Positions 29,733 to 38,792 of a DNA stretch of 64,000 nt are shown piece by piece. The stretch covers positions 310,001 through 374,000 of the forward strand of contig NZ_RZNJ01000004.1 in assembly GCF_003994485.1 (NCBI RefSeq), given 5' to 3'. A model generated the notes under the pieces. The model worked only from the letters and a program-made list of their open reading frames with translations, searched no databases and was not told where the DNA came from. The position numbers were made by a program, and so were the translations under genes. Position 1 is the stretch's first letter. The number at the start of each line of letters is the position of its first letter. This stretch comes from Arsenicitalea aurantiaca (GTDB lineage: Bacteria > Pseudomonadota > Alphaproteobacteria > Rhizobiales > Devosiaceae).

Positions 29733-30836
29733 CTAGAAGTCGAAATCGGCGATGTTGTCGGCGGTGAAGACGAAGGGCGCGCCGAGCAGCACTTCGGACC
29801 CGTTGATCACCTGCAGTTCGCCCAGCCGGCCGGCCTCGACCGAGGTGTCGCCGGGATTGAGCGTGCCATCGGCCGCCGCGCGCAGCACATAGGCCGCCGC
29901 ATAGCCGAGGTCGATCGGGTTCCAGAGCACTGCCGATTTCACGCAATCGGCCTCGATATAGGGCCGCATGGCGTTGGGCGTTGCCAGCCCCACCACCGCG
30001 ATGTTGCCGCACTGGCCGGCCTGGGTCACCGCATCCGCGGCTGCGGGCGTCGCCACCGAGGTCATCCCGGCAATGCCGTCGAGCTCATCACCATATTTGT
30101 TGATGAGCGTGTTGGCCTGGTTGAACGAGAGGATGTTGTCCTCCTGGGCCTCGACGGTCTCGAGCCAGCGCATGTTGGGGTAGCACTCGGCCTGGTAGGC
30201 GGCCATTTCCGAAATCCAGCGCGCCTGGTTGGGGGTCGTGAAGGTCGAGGTCACGATGGCGAATGCCCCGTCCTCGCCGATTTCGGCGGCGAGCTGGTCG
30301 ATCATCGCCTTGCCGATGCCGTTGAACTCGGCCTGGTTGACGAACCACTGCCGGGCGTCGGGCTCCGAATTGGCGTCATAGCCCACGACGTTGATGCCCG
30401 CTTCGAGCGCGCGGCGCAGCACCGGGGCGATGGCCACCGGGTCGTTGGCGGCAAAGAGGATCCCGTCGACCCCCGAGGTGATGTAGTTGTCGATCAGCGT
30501 GATCTGATCGTCGATATTGGCGCGCGTCGGCCCGTCGGTCGTCGCGTTCATGTTGAGCTCGGCCGCCGCCTCCATGATGCCCTGAGTGGTCGCGGCGAAA
30601 TAGCCGATGCCCACGAGCTTGGGCACGTCCACCACGGTCAGCGTCTGGCCGGCGCGGTCGGGCGCATTGGTCGGGGTGCCGCCGTCATAATCCATCGGCG
30701 TGGCGGTACCCGGGGTCCCGTCGCAGGCGAGCGGGTTGGTCGGCAGGTCGTCGCCGCCGGTATAGACCTGCTGGGCCTGTACGAGGCTCGTCGTCAGCGC
30801 GAGGCTGGTCAGCGTCGCGATCGCAAGTTTCATCAT
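29733..30836 (-). CDS. Periplasmic sugar-binding protein of ABC transporter (RhaS/LsrB-like)
   Basis: A 367-residue Peripla_BP_4 protein. The start at 30836 (MMKLAIATLTSLALTT) has AGGAGG seven bases upstream; the longer frame to 30905 would spoil the signal peptide. Cleavage is likely after SLVQAQ or VQA. The body shows VPKLVGIGYFAATTQGIMEAA, SGVDGILFAANDPVAIAPVLRRALEAGINVVGYDAN and a final EVLLGAPFVFTADNIADFDF, a pattern shared with rhamnose- and AI-2-binding proteins (RhaS/LsrB subgroup). The transported sugar is not certain. It lies third from the epimerase end of the operon, after two permeases. Confidence 0.88.
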   Translation of the reverse strand: MMKLAIATLTSLALTTSLVQAQQVYTGGDDLPTNPLACDGTPGTATPMDYDGGTPTNAPDRAGQTLTVVDVPKLVGIGYFAATTQGIMEAAAELNMNATTDGPTRANIDDQITLIDNYITSGVDGILFAANDPVAIAPVLRRALEAGINVVGYDANSEPDARQWFVNQAEFNGIGKAMIDQLAAEIGEDGAFAIVTSTFTTPNQARWISEMAAYQAECYPNMRWLETVEAQEDNILSFNQANTLINKYGDELDGIAGMTSVATPAAADAVTQAGQCGNIAVVGLATPNAMRPYIEADCVKSAVLWNPIDLGYAAAYVLRAAADGTLNPGDTSVEAGRLGELQVINGSEVLLGAPFVFTADNIADFDF

Positions 30837-30901
30837 CGGTCGTCCTCCTGTTGCCGCGCGGGCCCGTTGTTTGCCGGCATGGCCCTTGTCCGCGTGAGAT
30901 T

Positions 30902-31846
30902 TCATCGGTTGCCGTCCCGGTGAAAGAGATTGCTGATGAGAATGGTGAGGATCAGCACCGCCCCGATCAGCACGATGGTGCCATCGCCGCGCACGCCCGC
31001 GAGCGACAGCCCGTTTTTCAGCGCCTGCACCATGATGAGCCCCAGAACCGTGCCGATGATGGTGCCGCGGCCCCCGAAGATGGACGTGCCCCCCAGCACC
31101 ACCGCCGTGATCGCGTCGAGTTCGAGCCCGGTCCCCATGTCCGAGCGGGTGGTCGAGACACGCGAGACGAAGATCACCGCCGCAAGGCTCGCAGCGAATC
31201 CCGAGGCGGCATAGATCGCCATCTTCACCCGGTCGACGCGGATGCCGGAGAACCGGGCCGCGGTCTCGTTCGAGCCGATCGCATAGGTCGCGCGCCCCCA
31301 GCTCGTCAGCCCGAGCACGATCGCTGCAAGGATCGCGACGAGCCCCAGGATCCAGAGCTGGGTCGGAACTCCCAGCACCTGTCCCTGCCCCAGCACGTAG
31401 AACCAGTCGGGATATCCGCGCACCGAGCGCGCCTCGCTGATCCCCTCGGCAAGGCCCCGATAGAGCGCGAGGGTCGCGAGGGTCGCAATCAGCGGCGGAA
31501 CGCCGAACCGGGTGATGATGAAGCCGTTGAAAAGCCCCGCCAGCGTGCCGACGACGAGCCCGAGCCCGATCGCCGCCTCGAGGGGCAGGCCGAGATTTTG
31601 CCAGAACACCCCGATGAGGATCGCGACGAGCCCTAGGATCGAACCTACCGAAAGATCGATGCCGCCGGTGGCGATGACGAAGGTCATGATGATGGCGACG
31701 AGCCCGACCTCGGTCATCAGCCGGCCCTGGTTCAGAAGGTTCTCCGGGGTGAAGAACCGGTCCGACTGGGCCGCGAGCACGACTAGCGCAAGAACGACGA
31801 GGATGGCGAGAATGGTCTCGTGCCGGAGAATGGCTTTCCAGTTCAT
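30902..31846 (-). CDS. Sugar ABC transporter permease (second)
   Basis: A 314-residue RbsC/BPD_transp_2-type membrane permease with about nine hydrophobic segments. Family blocks are VIATGGIDLSVGSILGLVAI (~residue 60), FNGFIITRFGVPPLIATLATLALYRG (~110) and LELDAITAVVLGGTSIFGGRGTIIGTVLG (~245). It starts 10 bases after the first permease gene and ends 65 bases before the binding-protein start. The two permeases presumably form a heterodimer. Confidence 0.92.
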   Translation of the reverse strand: MNWKAILRHETILAILVVLALVVLAAQSDRFFTPENLLNQGRLMTEVGLVAIIMTFVIATGGIDLSVGSILGLVAILIGVFWQNLGLPLEAAIGLGLVVGTLAGLFNGFIITRFGVPPLIATLATLALYRGLAEGISEARSVRGYPDWFYVLGQGQVLGVPTQLWILGLVAILAAIVLGLTSWGRATYAIGSNETAARFSGIRVDRVKMAIYAASGFAASLAAVIFVSRVSTTRSDMGTGLELDAITAVVLGGTSIFGGRGTIIGTVLGLIMVQALKNGLSLAGVRGDGTIVLIGAVLILTILISNLFHRDGNR

Positions 31847-31856
31847 CGGCCCGCCC

Positions 31857-32840
31857 TCACTTGGCCTGTCGCCGGCGGGCCATGTCGGCCAGCACGGTCG
31901 CGAGGATGAGGAGCCCGATCACCGCCCGCAGCCAGTAGGCGGAGATGCCCACGAATATGAGGGCCGAGCCGATCGCTGCGAACAATATGGCCGCAAGCGT
32001 CGAGCCGATGACCGTGCCCGATCCGCCAAGGATCGAAACGCCCCCGATCACCGAGGCGGTGATCACGGTCAGCTCGAGATTGGGCGGCACGGTCGACTGG
32101 ATGACCTGCAGCTGGGTCGCAAAGAGGATGGTCGCGAGGCCCGCAAAGGCGCCGTGAATCATGAAGACCTGAACGATCCGCCGCTCGATCGGAATGCCCG
32201 CCGCCCGCGCGGCCTCGGGATTGCCTCCCACCGCATAGATCGAGCGACCGAAGGCCGAATAGCGCATCCAGAACGCCGCCAGAATGGTGAGCCCGACCAT
32301 GAAGTAGATTGGCGCGGGGATGCCGAGCGGGCGCTGCTGGGCGAGGAGGAATTCGGGCGGCAGGTTGGAGATCCACGCTCCGCCCGTAACGCTGATGAGC
32401 CCGCCGCGCAGGATCGAGAGCATGCCGAGCGTAACGACGATCGAGGGAATGCGCGCGTAGGCGACCAGCACCCCGACGAGGAAGTTGACCGCGATCCCGA
32501 TGAGGATCGGCGCCGTCCACGCCACCCATACCGGATAGCCCGAAACCGCGATCGTGCCGGCGATCGTCGCGAGCACGCCGATCAATGCGCCGACCGAAAC
32601 GTCGATATTGCCGGTGATGATCACCATCGACATGCCGATCGCGGCCACCGCGATATAGGCATTGCCCGAAAAGATCGTGTTGAGGTTGTTGGGCGAGATG
32701 AAGCGGGGGTTGATCGACCAGACGACCACGAACAGCAGCAGGATCGCCCCGAGGATGATGATCTCCTGGCCGTAGCCGGCAAAGAGCCGCCCGAACCAGC
32801 TCTGTTCGCGCCTGCCGAGCGTCTGGGCCTCGGCCGTCAT
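31857..32840 (-). CDS. Sugar ABC transporter permease (first)
   Basis: A 327-residue RbsC-type permease with about nine membrane segments. ITGNIDVSVGALIGVLATIAG (~residue 80), ARIPSIVVTLGMLSILRGGL (~125) and NLELTVITASVIGGVSILGGSGTVIGSTLA (~255) are the family blocks. Its start overlaps the ATPase stop by 4 bp (ATGA). Like its partner it belongs to the CUT2 group of carbohydrate importers, where permeases are often paired and the ATPase is a tandem fusion. Confidence 0.92.
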   Translation of the reverse strand: MTAEAQTLGRREQSWFGRLFAGYGQEIIILGAILLLFVVVWSINPRFISPNNLNTIFSGNAYIAVAAIGMSMVIITGNIDVSVGALIGVLATIAGTIAVSGYPVWVAWTAPILIGIAVNFLVGVLVAYARIPSIVVTLGMLSILRGGLISVTGGAWISNLPPEFLLAQQRPLGIPAPIYFMVGLTILAAFWMRYSAFGRSIYAVGGNPEAARAAGIPIERRIVQVFMIHGAFAGLATILFATQLQVIQSTVPPNLELTVITASVIGGVSILGGSGTVIGSTLAAILFAAIGSALIFVGISAYWLRAVIGLLILATVLADMARRRQAK

Positions 32841-34366
32841 GCCGCCTCCTCCCGGCGCGCATCGGCCATCGCCGCGCCAACGCTCTCGGCCGTCGCCTCG
32901 CCCCTCTCGAGCGTGCGCACCAGCTGCCCGTTATTGATCACCAGCACCCGGTCGCTCATCCCGAGCACCTCGGGCAGTTCGCTCGAAATCATGATGATGC
33001 CCATGCCCTCCCCGGCCAGCTTCGTCATCAGCTGATGAATCTCGGCCTTGGCGCCGACATCGATGCCGCGCGTGGGCTCGTCCATGATGAGGATCTGGGG
33101 GGCGGTCTCGAGCCATTTGGCGAGCACAACCTTCTGCTGGTTGCCGCCGGAAAGCTGGCCCACCACCTGCCCTGGCCCGCGCGCGCGGATGCCGATCGCC
33201 TTGATCGCTGCGGCGGCGCGCCGTGTCTCCTCGGCAAACCGCATCATGATCCCCCGTCGCACCCGTTCGAGCGAAGCCATCGAGACGTTCTGGGCGATGG
33301 TCATGGGCTTGACGAGACCCTGCAGCCCCCGGTCTTCGGGCACATAGGCGATGCCATGGGCCCGCGCGTCGCGCGGCGAACCGATCCGCACCGGTTTTCC
33401 CGAAACCAGGATCTCTCCGCTGCTCGCCGGGGTGATCCCGAAAAGCGTGAGCGCGAGTTCCGTTCGGCCCGAGCCGACGAGCCCCGCCACCCCGAGGATC
33501 TCGCCGCGCCGCAGCGCAAAGGAGATGTCGCGAACCTTGCGCCCGTGGGAGAGGTTGCGCACTTCGAGCAGCGTCTCGCCGGGCGCGATTTCGGATTTCG
33601 GATAGAGATGGTCGATCTCGCGGCCGACCATCATCGCCACGAGGCTCTGGGCGGTCACCTCCCCGATCGGCCGCGTGCCGATCAGCGCCCCGTCGCGGAG
33701 CACCGTCACCCGATCCGCAAGCTCGAAGATCTCGGGCAGCCGGTGGCTGACATAGATGATCCCCACCCCCCGTTCACGCAGGCGCTTGACCACGGCCATC
33801 AGCCGCACCACGTCGGCTTCGGCAAGCGCGGCCGTCGGTTCGTCCATGATCAGCACACGCGCGTCCTGGCTCAGCGCCTTGGCGATTTCCACCCGCTGCC
33901 GGTTGGCGACCGAGAGCGCGCCGACCTTGGTGTCGACATCGAGATCGGGGCTGTCGAGGCTGTCGAGCAATGCGCGCGTGCGGCGGCGCATCTCCGGCCA
34001 GTCGAGGCCGCGCCAGCCGGTCCGCGGCGCATGCCCCAGAAAGACGTTTTCGGCGACGGTCAGCTCGGGAAAGAGCAGCAATTCCTGGTAGACGACCGCG
34101 ACGCCGCGCCGCCGCGCCTCGCGCGGGGTGAGGTGGGAGACCGGCTCACCGCCGATCTCGATCGTGCCGCCATCATGGGGATGGACGCCCGCAATGATCT
34201 TGATGAGCGTAGACTTGCCCGCCCCGTTCTCTCCCATCAGGGCGTGCACTTCGCCCGGCCGCACGTCGAAATCCACGTCCTTGACCACGCGGATGCCGGC
34301 AAAGGCCTTGGAGACGCCCTTGAGCCGGATGAGCGGCGAGGCCGCGTCTCTGCCCCCCGGCGTCAC
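32837..34366 (-). CDS. Sugar ABC transporter ATP-binding protein (two ABC domains, RbsA-like)
   Basis: A 509-residue tandem ATPase of the CUT2 family. The first domain has Walker A GENGAGKSTLIKIIAG (~residue 45), Q-loop VVYQELLLFPELTV and Walker B VLIMDEPTAALAEAD; the second has the degenerate Walker A region GLVGSGRTELALTLFG, signature VGQLSGGNQQKVVLAKWL and Walker B LIMDEPTRGIDVGAKAEI. The start is GTG at 34366, preceded by GAGGAG at good spacing; the open frame beyond it to 34897 lacks homology and runs past the rbfA start. It is the first gene of a five-gene operon. Confidence 0.93.
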   Translation of the reverse strand: MTPGGRDAASPLIRLKGVSKAFAGIRVVKDVDFDVRPGEVHALMGENGAGKSTLIKIIAGVHPHDGGTIEIGGEPVSHLTPREARRRGVAVVYQELLLFPELTVAENVFLGHAPRTGWRGLDWPEMRRRTRALLDSLDSPDLDVDTKVGALSVANRQRVEIAKALSQDARVLIMDEPTAALAEADVVRLMAVVKRLRERGVGIIYVSHRLPEIFELADRVTVLRDGALIGTRPIGEVTAQSLVAMMVGREIDHLYPKSEIAPGETLLEVRNLSHGRKVRDISFALRRGEILGVAGLVGSGRTELALTLFGITPASSGEILVSGKPVRIGSPRDARAHGIAYVPEDRGLQGLVKPMTIAQNVSMASLERVRRGIMMRFAEETRRAAAAIKAIGIRARGPGQVVGQLSGGNQQKVVLAKWLETAPQILIMDEPTRGIDVGAKAEIHQLMTKLAGEGMGIIMISSELPEVLGMSDRVLVINNGQLVRTLERGEATAESVGAAMADARREEAA

Positions 34367-34545
34367 GCCTTGCTCCTCGTCATGCAGGCAAGCCTGTCGC
34401 GTTGGCGAACGCGCTCTACGCTCGCCTGGCAATGCTCCGAAACGGGCACGGCATCCTCCCATGTCACCGGGCCAGCGCCCGGCACGCCCCTTTTCGGGGC
34501 CTTCTGCAAGACGCTGCCCCTCCCAGAACCACGCCTTGTACGGAC

Positions 34546-34573
34546 AGACTAGCATGTTAGTTACGCGCGGCAA
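34546..34573 (-). promoter_or_regulatory. Possible promoter of the sugar ABC operon
   Basis: On the - strand TTGCCG (plus positions 34568-34573), a 16-base spacer, then TAGTCT (34546-34551). This would start transcription near 34538 and give a leader of about 170 bases. The -10 box is weak; the prediction gains support from the palindrome lying between the two boxes. Confidence 0.35.
34548..34561 (-). promoter_or_regulatory. Palindromic operator-like site in the ABC operon promoter
   Basis: ACTAGCATGTTAGT is symmetric at 12 of 14 positions (ACTA-n-CATG-n-TAGT). It overlaps the proposed -10 box and spacer, the place for a repressor. The TAnCATGnTA core resembles sites of FCD-type GntR repressors of sugar-acid genes. 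No regulator gene is adjacent. Confidence 0.45.
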
Positions 34574-34645
34574 GGGGGCGATTTGCATGCGTCGCAATCC
34601 CCTCCCCTGCCGGTGGCGATTGACGGCGGCCCGGCGAGCCCCTAG

Positions 34646-35083
34646 ATGCCGTGCATGAAAAAAGACCGCAAACCTTCCGCCGGCCCGTCCCAGCGCATGC
34701 TGCGCGTGGGCGAACTCGTGCGGCACGCCCTGTCGGCGCTCTTCACCCGCGGCGACATCGAGGACGAGGCGCTCGGCAGTGCCGTCATCACCGTGCCCGA
34801 AGTGCGCATGACCCCCGACCTCAAGCTCGCCAGCGCCTATGTCATGCCGCTGGGCGGCGAGCGCGCCGAGGAGATCGTCGCGGCGCTCAACCGGCACCGC
34901 AAGTTCATCCGCGGCCGCATCGCGCCCGAACTCGACCTGAAATTCGCGCCCGACGTGCGCTTTTTCGTCGACGAGACGTTCGAGGAATATGGCCGCATCG
35001 ATGCGCTCCTGCGCTCGGACCGCGTCCAGCAGGATCTCGCCGAGGACGATGACGACGCAGCAGAGGACGGCCCCAAGGCGTGA
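34646..35083 (+). CDS. rbfA: Ribosome-binding factor A
   Basis: A 145-residue KH-fold protein that helps 30S maturation and cold adaptation. [49 protein letters not shown] and [25 protein letters not shown] are the conserved blocks. Starts at 34646 and at 34655 (MKKDRK) are both possible; neither has a clear ribosome-binding site. It overlaps truB by 4 bp. Normally it follows infB; here a divergently transcribed transporter operon is between them, so rbfA-truB must have its own promoter in 34367-34645. Confidence 0.95.
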   Translation: MPCMKKDRKPSAGPSQRMLRVGELVRHALSALFTRGDIEDEALGSAVITVPEVRMTPDLKLASAYVMPLGGERAEEIVAALNRHRKFIRGRIAPELDLKFAPDVRFFVDETFEEYGRIDALLRSDRVQQDLAEDDDDAAEDGPKA

Positions 35084-35982
35084 GTGCCCCCAAGCGCAAC
35101 AAGCGCCCCATCTCGGGCTGGATCGTCCTCGACAAGCCCTACGACATGACTTCGACCCAGGCCGTCGGCAAGTGCCGCTGGCTCTATGGCGCAGCCAAGG
35201 CCGGCCATGCCGGCACGCTCGATCCGCTGGCGACGGGCATACTGCCCATTGCGCTGGGGGAAGCGACCAAGACCGTCCCCGCCATCCAGGATGGCGAGAA
35301 GACCTATCGCTTCGCCATCGCCTGGGGCGCGCAGACCGCGACCGACGACGCCGAGGGCGAGGTGGTCGCGACGTCCGACCATCGCCCGACCGAAGCCGAG
35401 CTCCTCGCCGCCCTCCCCCGGTTCACCGGCGCGATCACCCAGGTGCCGCCGGCGTTTTCGGCCATAAGGATCGATGGCGAGCGCGCCTATGATCTGGCGC
35501 GTGCCGGGGAGGCCGTCGAGATGGCGCCCCGCCAGGTGGTGATTTCTGCCCTGCGGCTCATCGGGCACGGGCAGGTGAAATCCGAACTCGAGATGGTCTG
35601 CGAAAAGGGCACCTATGTGCGTGCGCTCGCCCGCGATCTCGCCGAGCATCTGGGCACGCGCGGCCATGTCGCGGCGCTGCGGCGCACCGCAGTCGGCCCG
35701 TTCTCCGAAGTCGATGCGATCACCATCGATGCGCTCGAGGCGATGGCGCTCGAGGCGCGCGACGCTGCGCTCCTGCCGGTCTCGGCGGGGCTTGCCGACC
35801 TCCCTGAAATCCGCCTGTCACCAGATCAGGCGACGGCCGTCCGGCACGGCAATCCGGTGCTGCTCGTCGGCGCTGGCGCACCCGTGGCGCTCGATGACGC
35901 TTGGGCGAGCCTGCGTGGCGAGGCGATCGCCATCGGCCATGTCGAGCGCGGCCAGTTCAAGCCGCGCCGCGTGCTCAACTAG
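35080..35982 (+). CDS. truB: tRNA pseudouridine(55) synthase TruB
   Basis: Makes pseudouridine 55 in the T-loop of tRNAs. At 300 residues it has the N-terminal [52 protein letters not shown]-type region, in which GTLDPLATG carries the catalytic Asp (~residue 48), then [20 protein letters not shown] and [19 protein letters not shown]. The GTG start overlaps the rbfA stop (GTGA). In relatives rpsO and pnp follow; here they are about 23 kb away on the other strand. Confidence 0.96.
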   Translation: MSAPKRNKRPISGWIVLDKPYDMTSTQAVGKCRWLYGAAKAGHAGTLDPLATGILPIALGEATKTVPAIQDGEKTYRFAIAWGAQTATDDAEGEVVATSDHRPTEAELLAALPRFTGAITQVPPAFSAIRIDGERAYDLARAGEAVEMAPRQVVISALRLIGHGQVKSELEMVCEKGTYVRALARDLAEHLGTRGHVAALRRTAVGPFSEVDAITIDALEAMALEARDAALLPVSAGLADLPEIRLSPDQATAVRHGNPVLLVGAGAPVALDDAWASLRGEAIAIGHVERGQFKPRRVLN

Positions 35983-36002
35983 AGAGCGCGACCGACCAAC
36001 CC

Positions 36003-37343
36003 CTATTCGGCCGGCTCCACCACCGAGACGTCGCCCGGCGTCGGCCGGGTCGAGGGATTGTTGGGGTGCATGGTCCAGTTAGCGTAGCGATCCTCGACGA
36101 TCCGCCCCGTCCGCTCGTCCAGCATGCCCGGTTCGAGCGGCACCATGGTGATGCAGTCCTCGACAGGGCAGACATTGACGCAGAGATTGCACCCCACGCA
36201 CTCGTCGTCCATCACCTCGAAATGGCGCTTGCCGTCCTTCTCCTTCATGATCGCCTGATGCGAAGTGTCCTCGCAGGCGATATGGCAGCGCCCGCACGAG
36301 ATGCAGAGGTCCTGATCGATCCGCGCCTTGGCGATGTAGTTGAGATCGAGATACTGCCAGTCGGTCACGTTGCGGACCGCCCGCCCGGCAAAGGCGTCGA
36401 GATCGGCGTGCCCCTTTTCGTCCATCCAGTTCGAGAGCCCCGAGATCATCTCCTCGACGATCTTGAACCCATAGGTCATCGCCGCCGTGCAGACCTGAAC
36501 ATTGCCCGCCCCCAGCGCCATGAACTCGGCTGCGTCCCGCCAGGTGGTGATCCCGCCGATCCCAGAAATCGGCAGTCCCGCCGTTTCGGGGTCGCGCGCG
36601 ATCTCGGCCACCATGTTGAGCGCGATCGGTTTCACCGCCGGGCCGCAATAACCGCCATGGCTGCCCTTGCCGTTGATCGAAGGCTCGGGCGAGAAGCTGT
36701 CGAGATCGACCGAGACGATCGAGGAGATGGTGTTGATCAGGCTCACCGCATCCGCCCCGCCCCGGTGGGCGGCCCGCGCGGGATAGCGGATATCGGTGAT
36801 GTTGGGCGTCAGCTTCACGATCACCGGCATGCGGGTGTATTGCTTGCACCAGCGGGTGACCATCTCGATGTATTCGGGCACCTGCCCCACGGCCGAGCCC
36901 ATGCCGCGCTCGCTCATGCCGTGCGGGCAGCCGAAATTGAGCTCGATCCCGTCGGCGCCGGTTTCCTCGACCACGGGCAGGATCGCCTTCCAGCTCTCCT
37001 CCTCGCAGGGCACCATGATGGAAACGACAAGCGCCCGGTCGGGCCAGGCCAACTTGACCTGCTTGATCTCCTGGAGGTTGATCTGCAGCGCCCGGTCGGT
37101 GATCAGTTCGATGTTGTTGAGCCCGAGGAGCCGCCGGTCCGCGCCCCAGATCGCGCCATAGCGCGGACCGTTGACGTTGACGATCGGCGGGCCCTCTTCG
37201 CCCAGCGTCTTCCACACCACGCCGCCCCAGCCCGCCTTGAAGGCGCGCTCGACATTGTAGGCCTTGTCGGTCGGGGGCGCGGAGGCGAGCCAGAACGGGT
37301 TAGGCGATTTGATCCCGACGAAATTGCTTCTGATGTCAGCCAT
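36003..37343 (-). CDS. preA: NAD-dependent dihydropyrimidine dehydrogenase, subunit PreA
   Basis: A 446-residue catalytic subunit that reduces uracil and thymine to dihydropyrimidines, the first step of reductive pyrimidine breakdown. The N-terminal FMN TIM barrel (SNFVGIKSPNPFWLASAPPT, ELNFGCPHGMSERGMGSAVGQ with the active-site cysteine, GIGGITTWRDAAEF) is followed by two [4Fe-4S] ferredoxin motifs, CISCGRCHIACEDTSH (~residue 350) and CVGCNLCVNVCPVEDC (~390). The start at 37343 has GGGAG upstream and overlaps the preT stop by 8 bp. No dihydropyrimidinase or beta-ureidopropionase gene is in this window. Confidence 0.94.
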   Translation of the reverse strand: MADIRSNFVGIKSPNPFWLASAPPTDKAYNVERAFKAGWGGVVWKTLGEEGPPIVNVNGPRYGAIWGADRRLLGLNNIELITDRALQINLQEIKQVKLAWPDRALVVSIMVPCEEESWKAILPVVEETGADGIELNFGCPHGMSERGMGSAVGQVPEYIEMVTRWCKQYTRMPVIVKLTPNITDIRYPARAAHRGGADAVSLINTISSIVSVDLDSFSPEPSINGKGSHGGYCGPAVKPIALNMVAEIARDPETAGLPISGIGGITTWRDAAEFMALGAGNVQVCTAAMTYGFKIVEEMISGLSNWMDEKGHADLDAFAGRAVRNVTDWQYLDLNYIAKARIDQDLCISCGRCHIACEDTSHQAIMKEKDGKRHFEVMDDECVGCNLCVNVCPVEDCITMVPLEPGMLDERTGRIVEDRYANWTMHPNNPSTRPTPGDVSVVEPAE

Positions 37344-38721
37344 GGATCCGTTCTCCCGCTTGCGCCCGTGCCGGTGCCGAACGCGCGGCGAGGGCGAGAT
37401 GGATGGATTGGGCCGCATCGCGTCCCTGCGCCACCGCGGTCACGGTGAGGTCGTCGCCCGTGGCAACGCAGTCCCCGCCCGCCCATATGCCGGGGCGCGA
37501 TGTGCGGCCCTCCGCATCGATCTCGATCCGCCCGCCGATCAGGGTCAGCCCTTCGGCATGGCGCGGTTCGAGGGTCTGCCCGATGGCCTTGAAGATCTGG
37601 TCCGCCGGGATGCTCGTCGTGTGGCCCATGCCCTGCAGCCTGCCATCCACCAGCTGGGTATATTCGAGCTCGATGCCCGACACCCGCCCATCCTCGGTAA
37701 GGACCCGAAGCGGCGCCAGCCAGTGCCGGATCACCACCCCGCGGGAGGTGGCGAGGTCCTGTTCCCAGTCCGAGGCGTTCATTTCCCCTTTGCCGCGGCG
37801 GTAGCAGATGGTCACCTCCTCGGCGCCGAGGAGCTTGGCCTGTATTGCCGCATCGATCGCGGTCATGCCGCCGCCGATCACGACGACACGCTGCCCGATG
37901 GGCAGAAGCGAGAGATCGTTCGCCTGGCGGAGTTCGGCGATGAAATCGACCGCGTCCTCGACCCCTGACGCCTCTTCGCCTTCGGCGCGCAGCGCGTTGA
38001 CGCCGGAAAGCCCGATGCCGAGGAACACCGCGTCGAACCGGGCCTCGAGGTCGGACAGGGTAAAATCCCGCCCCAGCATTTGTCCGAGCTCGATCGCAAT
38101 GCCCCCAATCGCGGTCACGTAGTCGATCTCGGCCTGGGCAAAGCCGTCCGGGCTTTTGTAGCTGGCAATGCCATATTCGTTGAGCCCGCCGGCTTTCGGG
38201 CGGCCATCGAAGATCGTCACGTCATGGCCGTGCACCGCGAGCCCGTGCGCGCAGGCCAGTCCCGCCGGCCCCGCCCCGACCACTGCGATCCGGCGGCCCG
38301 TCCGGGGCGCACGCGTGAAGAACTGCGCGTTCGCGTCCATGGCCGCGTCGGTCGCATAGCGCTGCAGGAGCCCGATCCGCACGGGCTTGCCCTCGGCCGC
38401 CTCGCGCACGCAGGCCTCCTCGCAAAGCTCCTCGGTCGGGCACACCCGGGCGCACATGCCACCCAGAATGTTCTGCTCGAATATGGTCTCGGCTGCCCCC
38501 AGCGGATTGCCCGTCGAAATCTCCCGGATGAAGAGCGGGATGTCGATCTCGGTGGGGCACGCATTCATGCACGGCGCATCGAAGCAGAAATAGCACCGAT
38601 CGGCCTCGACCAGCGCCTCGTGCCTGTCGAGCGGGGCGTGCAGGTCCGAGAAATTCTCCCGGTACCGGTCCGGAGCAAGCCGCCCCGCGGCAATCCCGGG
38701 TTTGACGACTGGCTGGCTCAT
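37336..38721 (-). CDS. preT: NAD-dependent dihydropyrimidine dehydrogenase, subunit PreT
   Basis: A 461-residue electron-transfer subunit related to the small subunit of glutamate synthase. It has N-terminal Fe-S cysteines (CYFCFDAPCMNACP, CARVCPTEELCEEACV), an FAD motif VVGAGPAGLACAHGLAVHG (~residue 150) and an NAD(P) motif VVIGGGMTAIDAAIQAKLLG (~residue 290). The start at 38721 (MSQPVVKPGIAAGRL) follows AGGGGGAGTG; the open frame further upstream crosses the control region. Cotranscribed with preA. A RutR-like site lies about 56 bases upstream. Confidence 0.92.
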   Translation of the reverse strand: MSQPVVKPGIAAGRLAPDRYRENFSDLHAPLDRHEALVEADRCYFCFDAPCMNACPTEIDIPLFIREISTGNPLGAAETIFEQNILGGMCARVCPTEELCEEACVREAAEGKPVRIGLLQRYATDAAMDANAQFFTRAPRTGRRIAVVGAGPAGLACAHGLAVHGHDVTIFDGRPKAGGLNEYGIASYKSPDGFAQAEIDYVTAIGGIAIELGQMLGRDFTLSDLEARFDAVFLGIGLSGVNALRAEGEEASGVEDAVDFIAELRQANDLSLLPIGQRVVVIGGGMTAIDAAIQAKLLGAEEVTICYRRGKGEMNASDWEQDLATSRGVVIRHWLAPLRVLTEDGRVSGIELEYTQLVDGRLQGMGHTTSIPADQIFKAIGQTLEPRHAEGLTLIGGRIEIDAEGRTSRPGIWAGGDCVATGDDLTVTAVAQGRDAAQSIHLALAARSAPARAQAGERIHG

Positions 38722-38776
38722 TGCACTCCCCCTTGCTGAAGGCGTCCAGAACCGAACGCTAGCGCAGGGGGATTTT

Positions 38777-38792
38777 TTTATCAATTGGTCAA
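38777..38792 (-). promoter_or_regulatory. RutR-like operator upstream of preTA
   Basis: TTTATCAATTGGTCAA matches the RutR consensus as known from E. coli (TTGACCAnnTGGTCAA) at 12 of the 14 defined positions, with one half-site perfect. RutR is a TetR-family repressor released by uracil, and pyrimidine degradation genes are its natural targets. No rutR gene is in this window. Confidence 0.55.
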
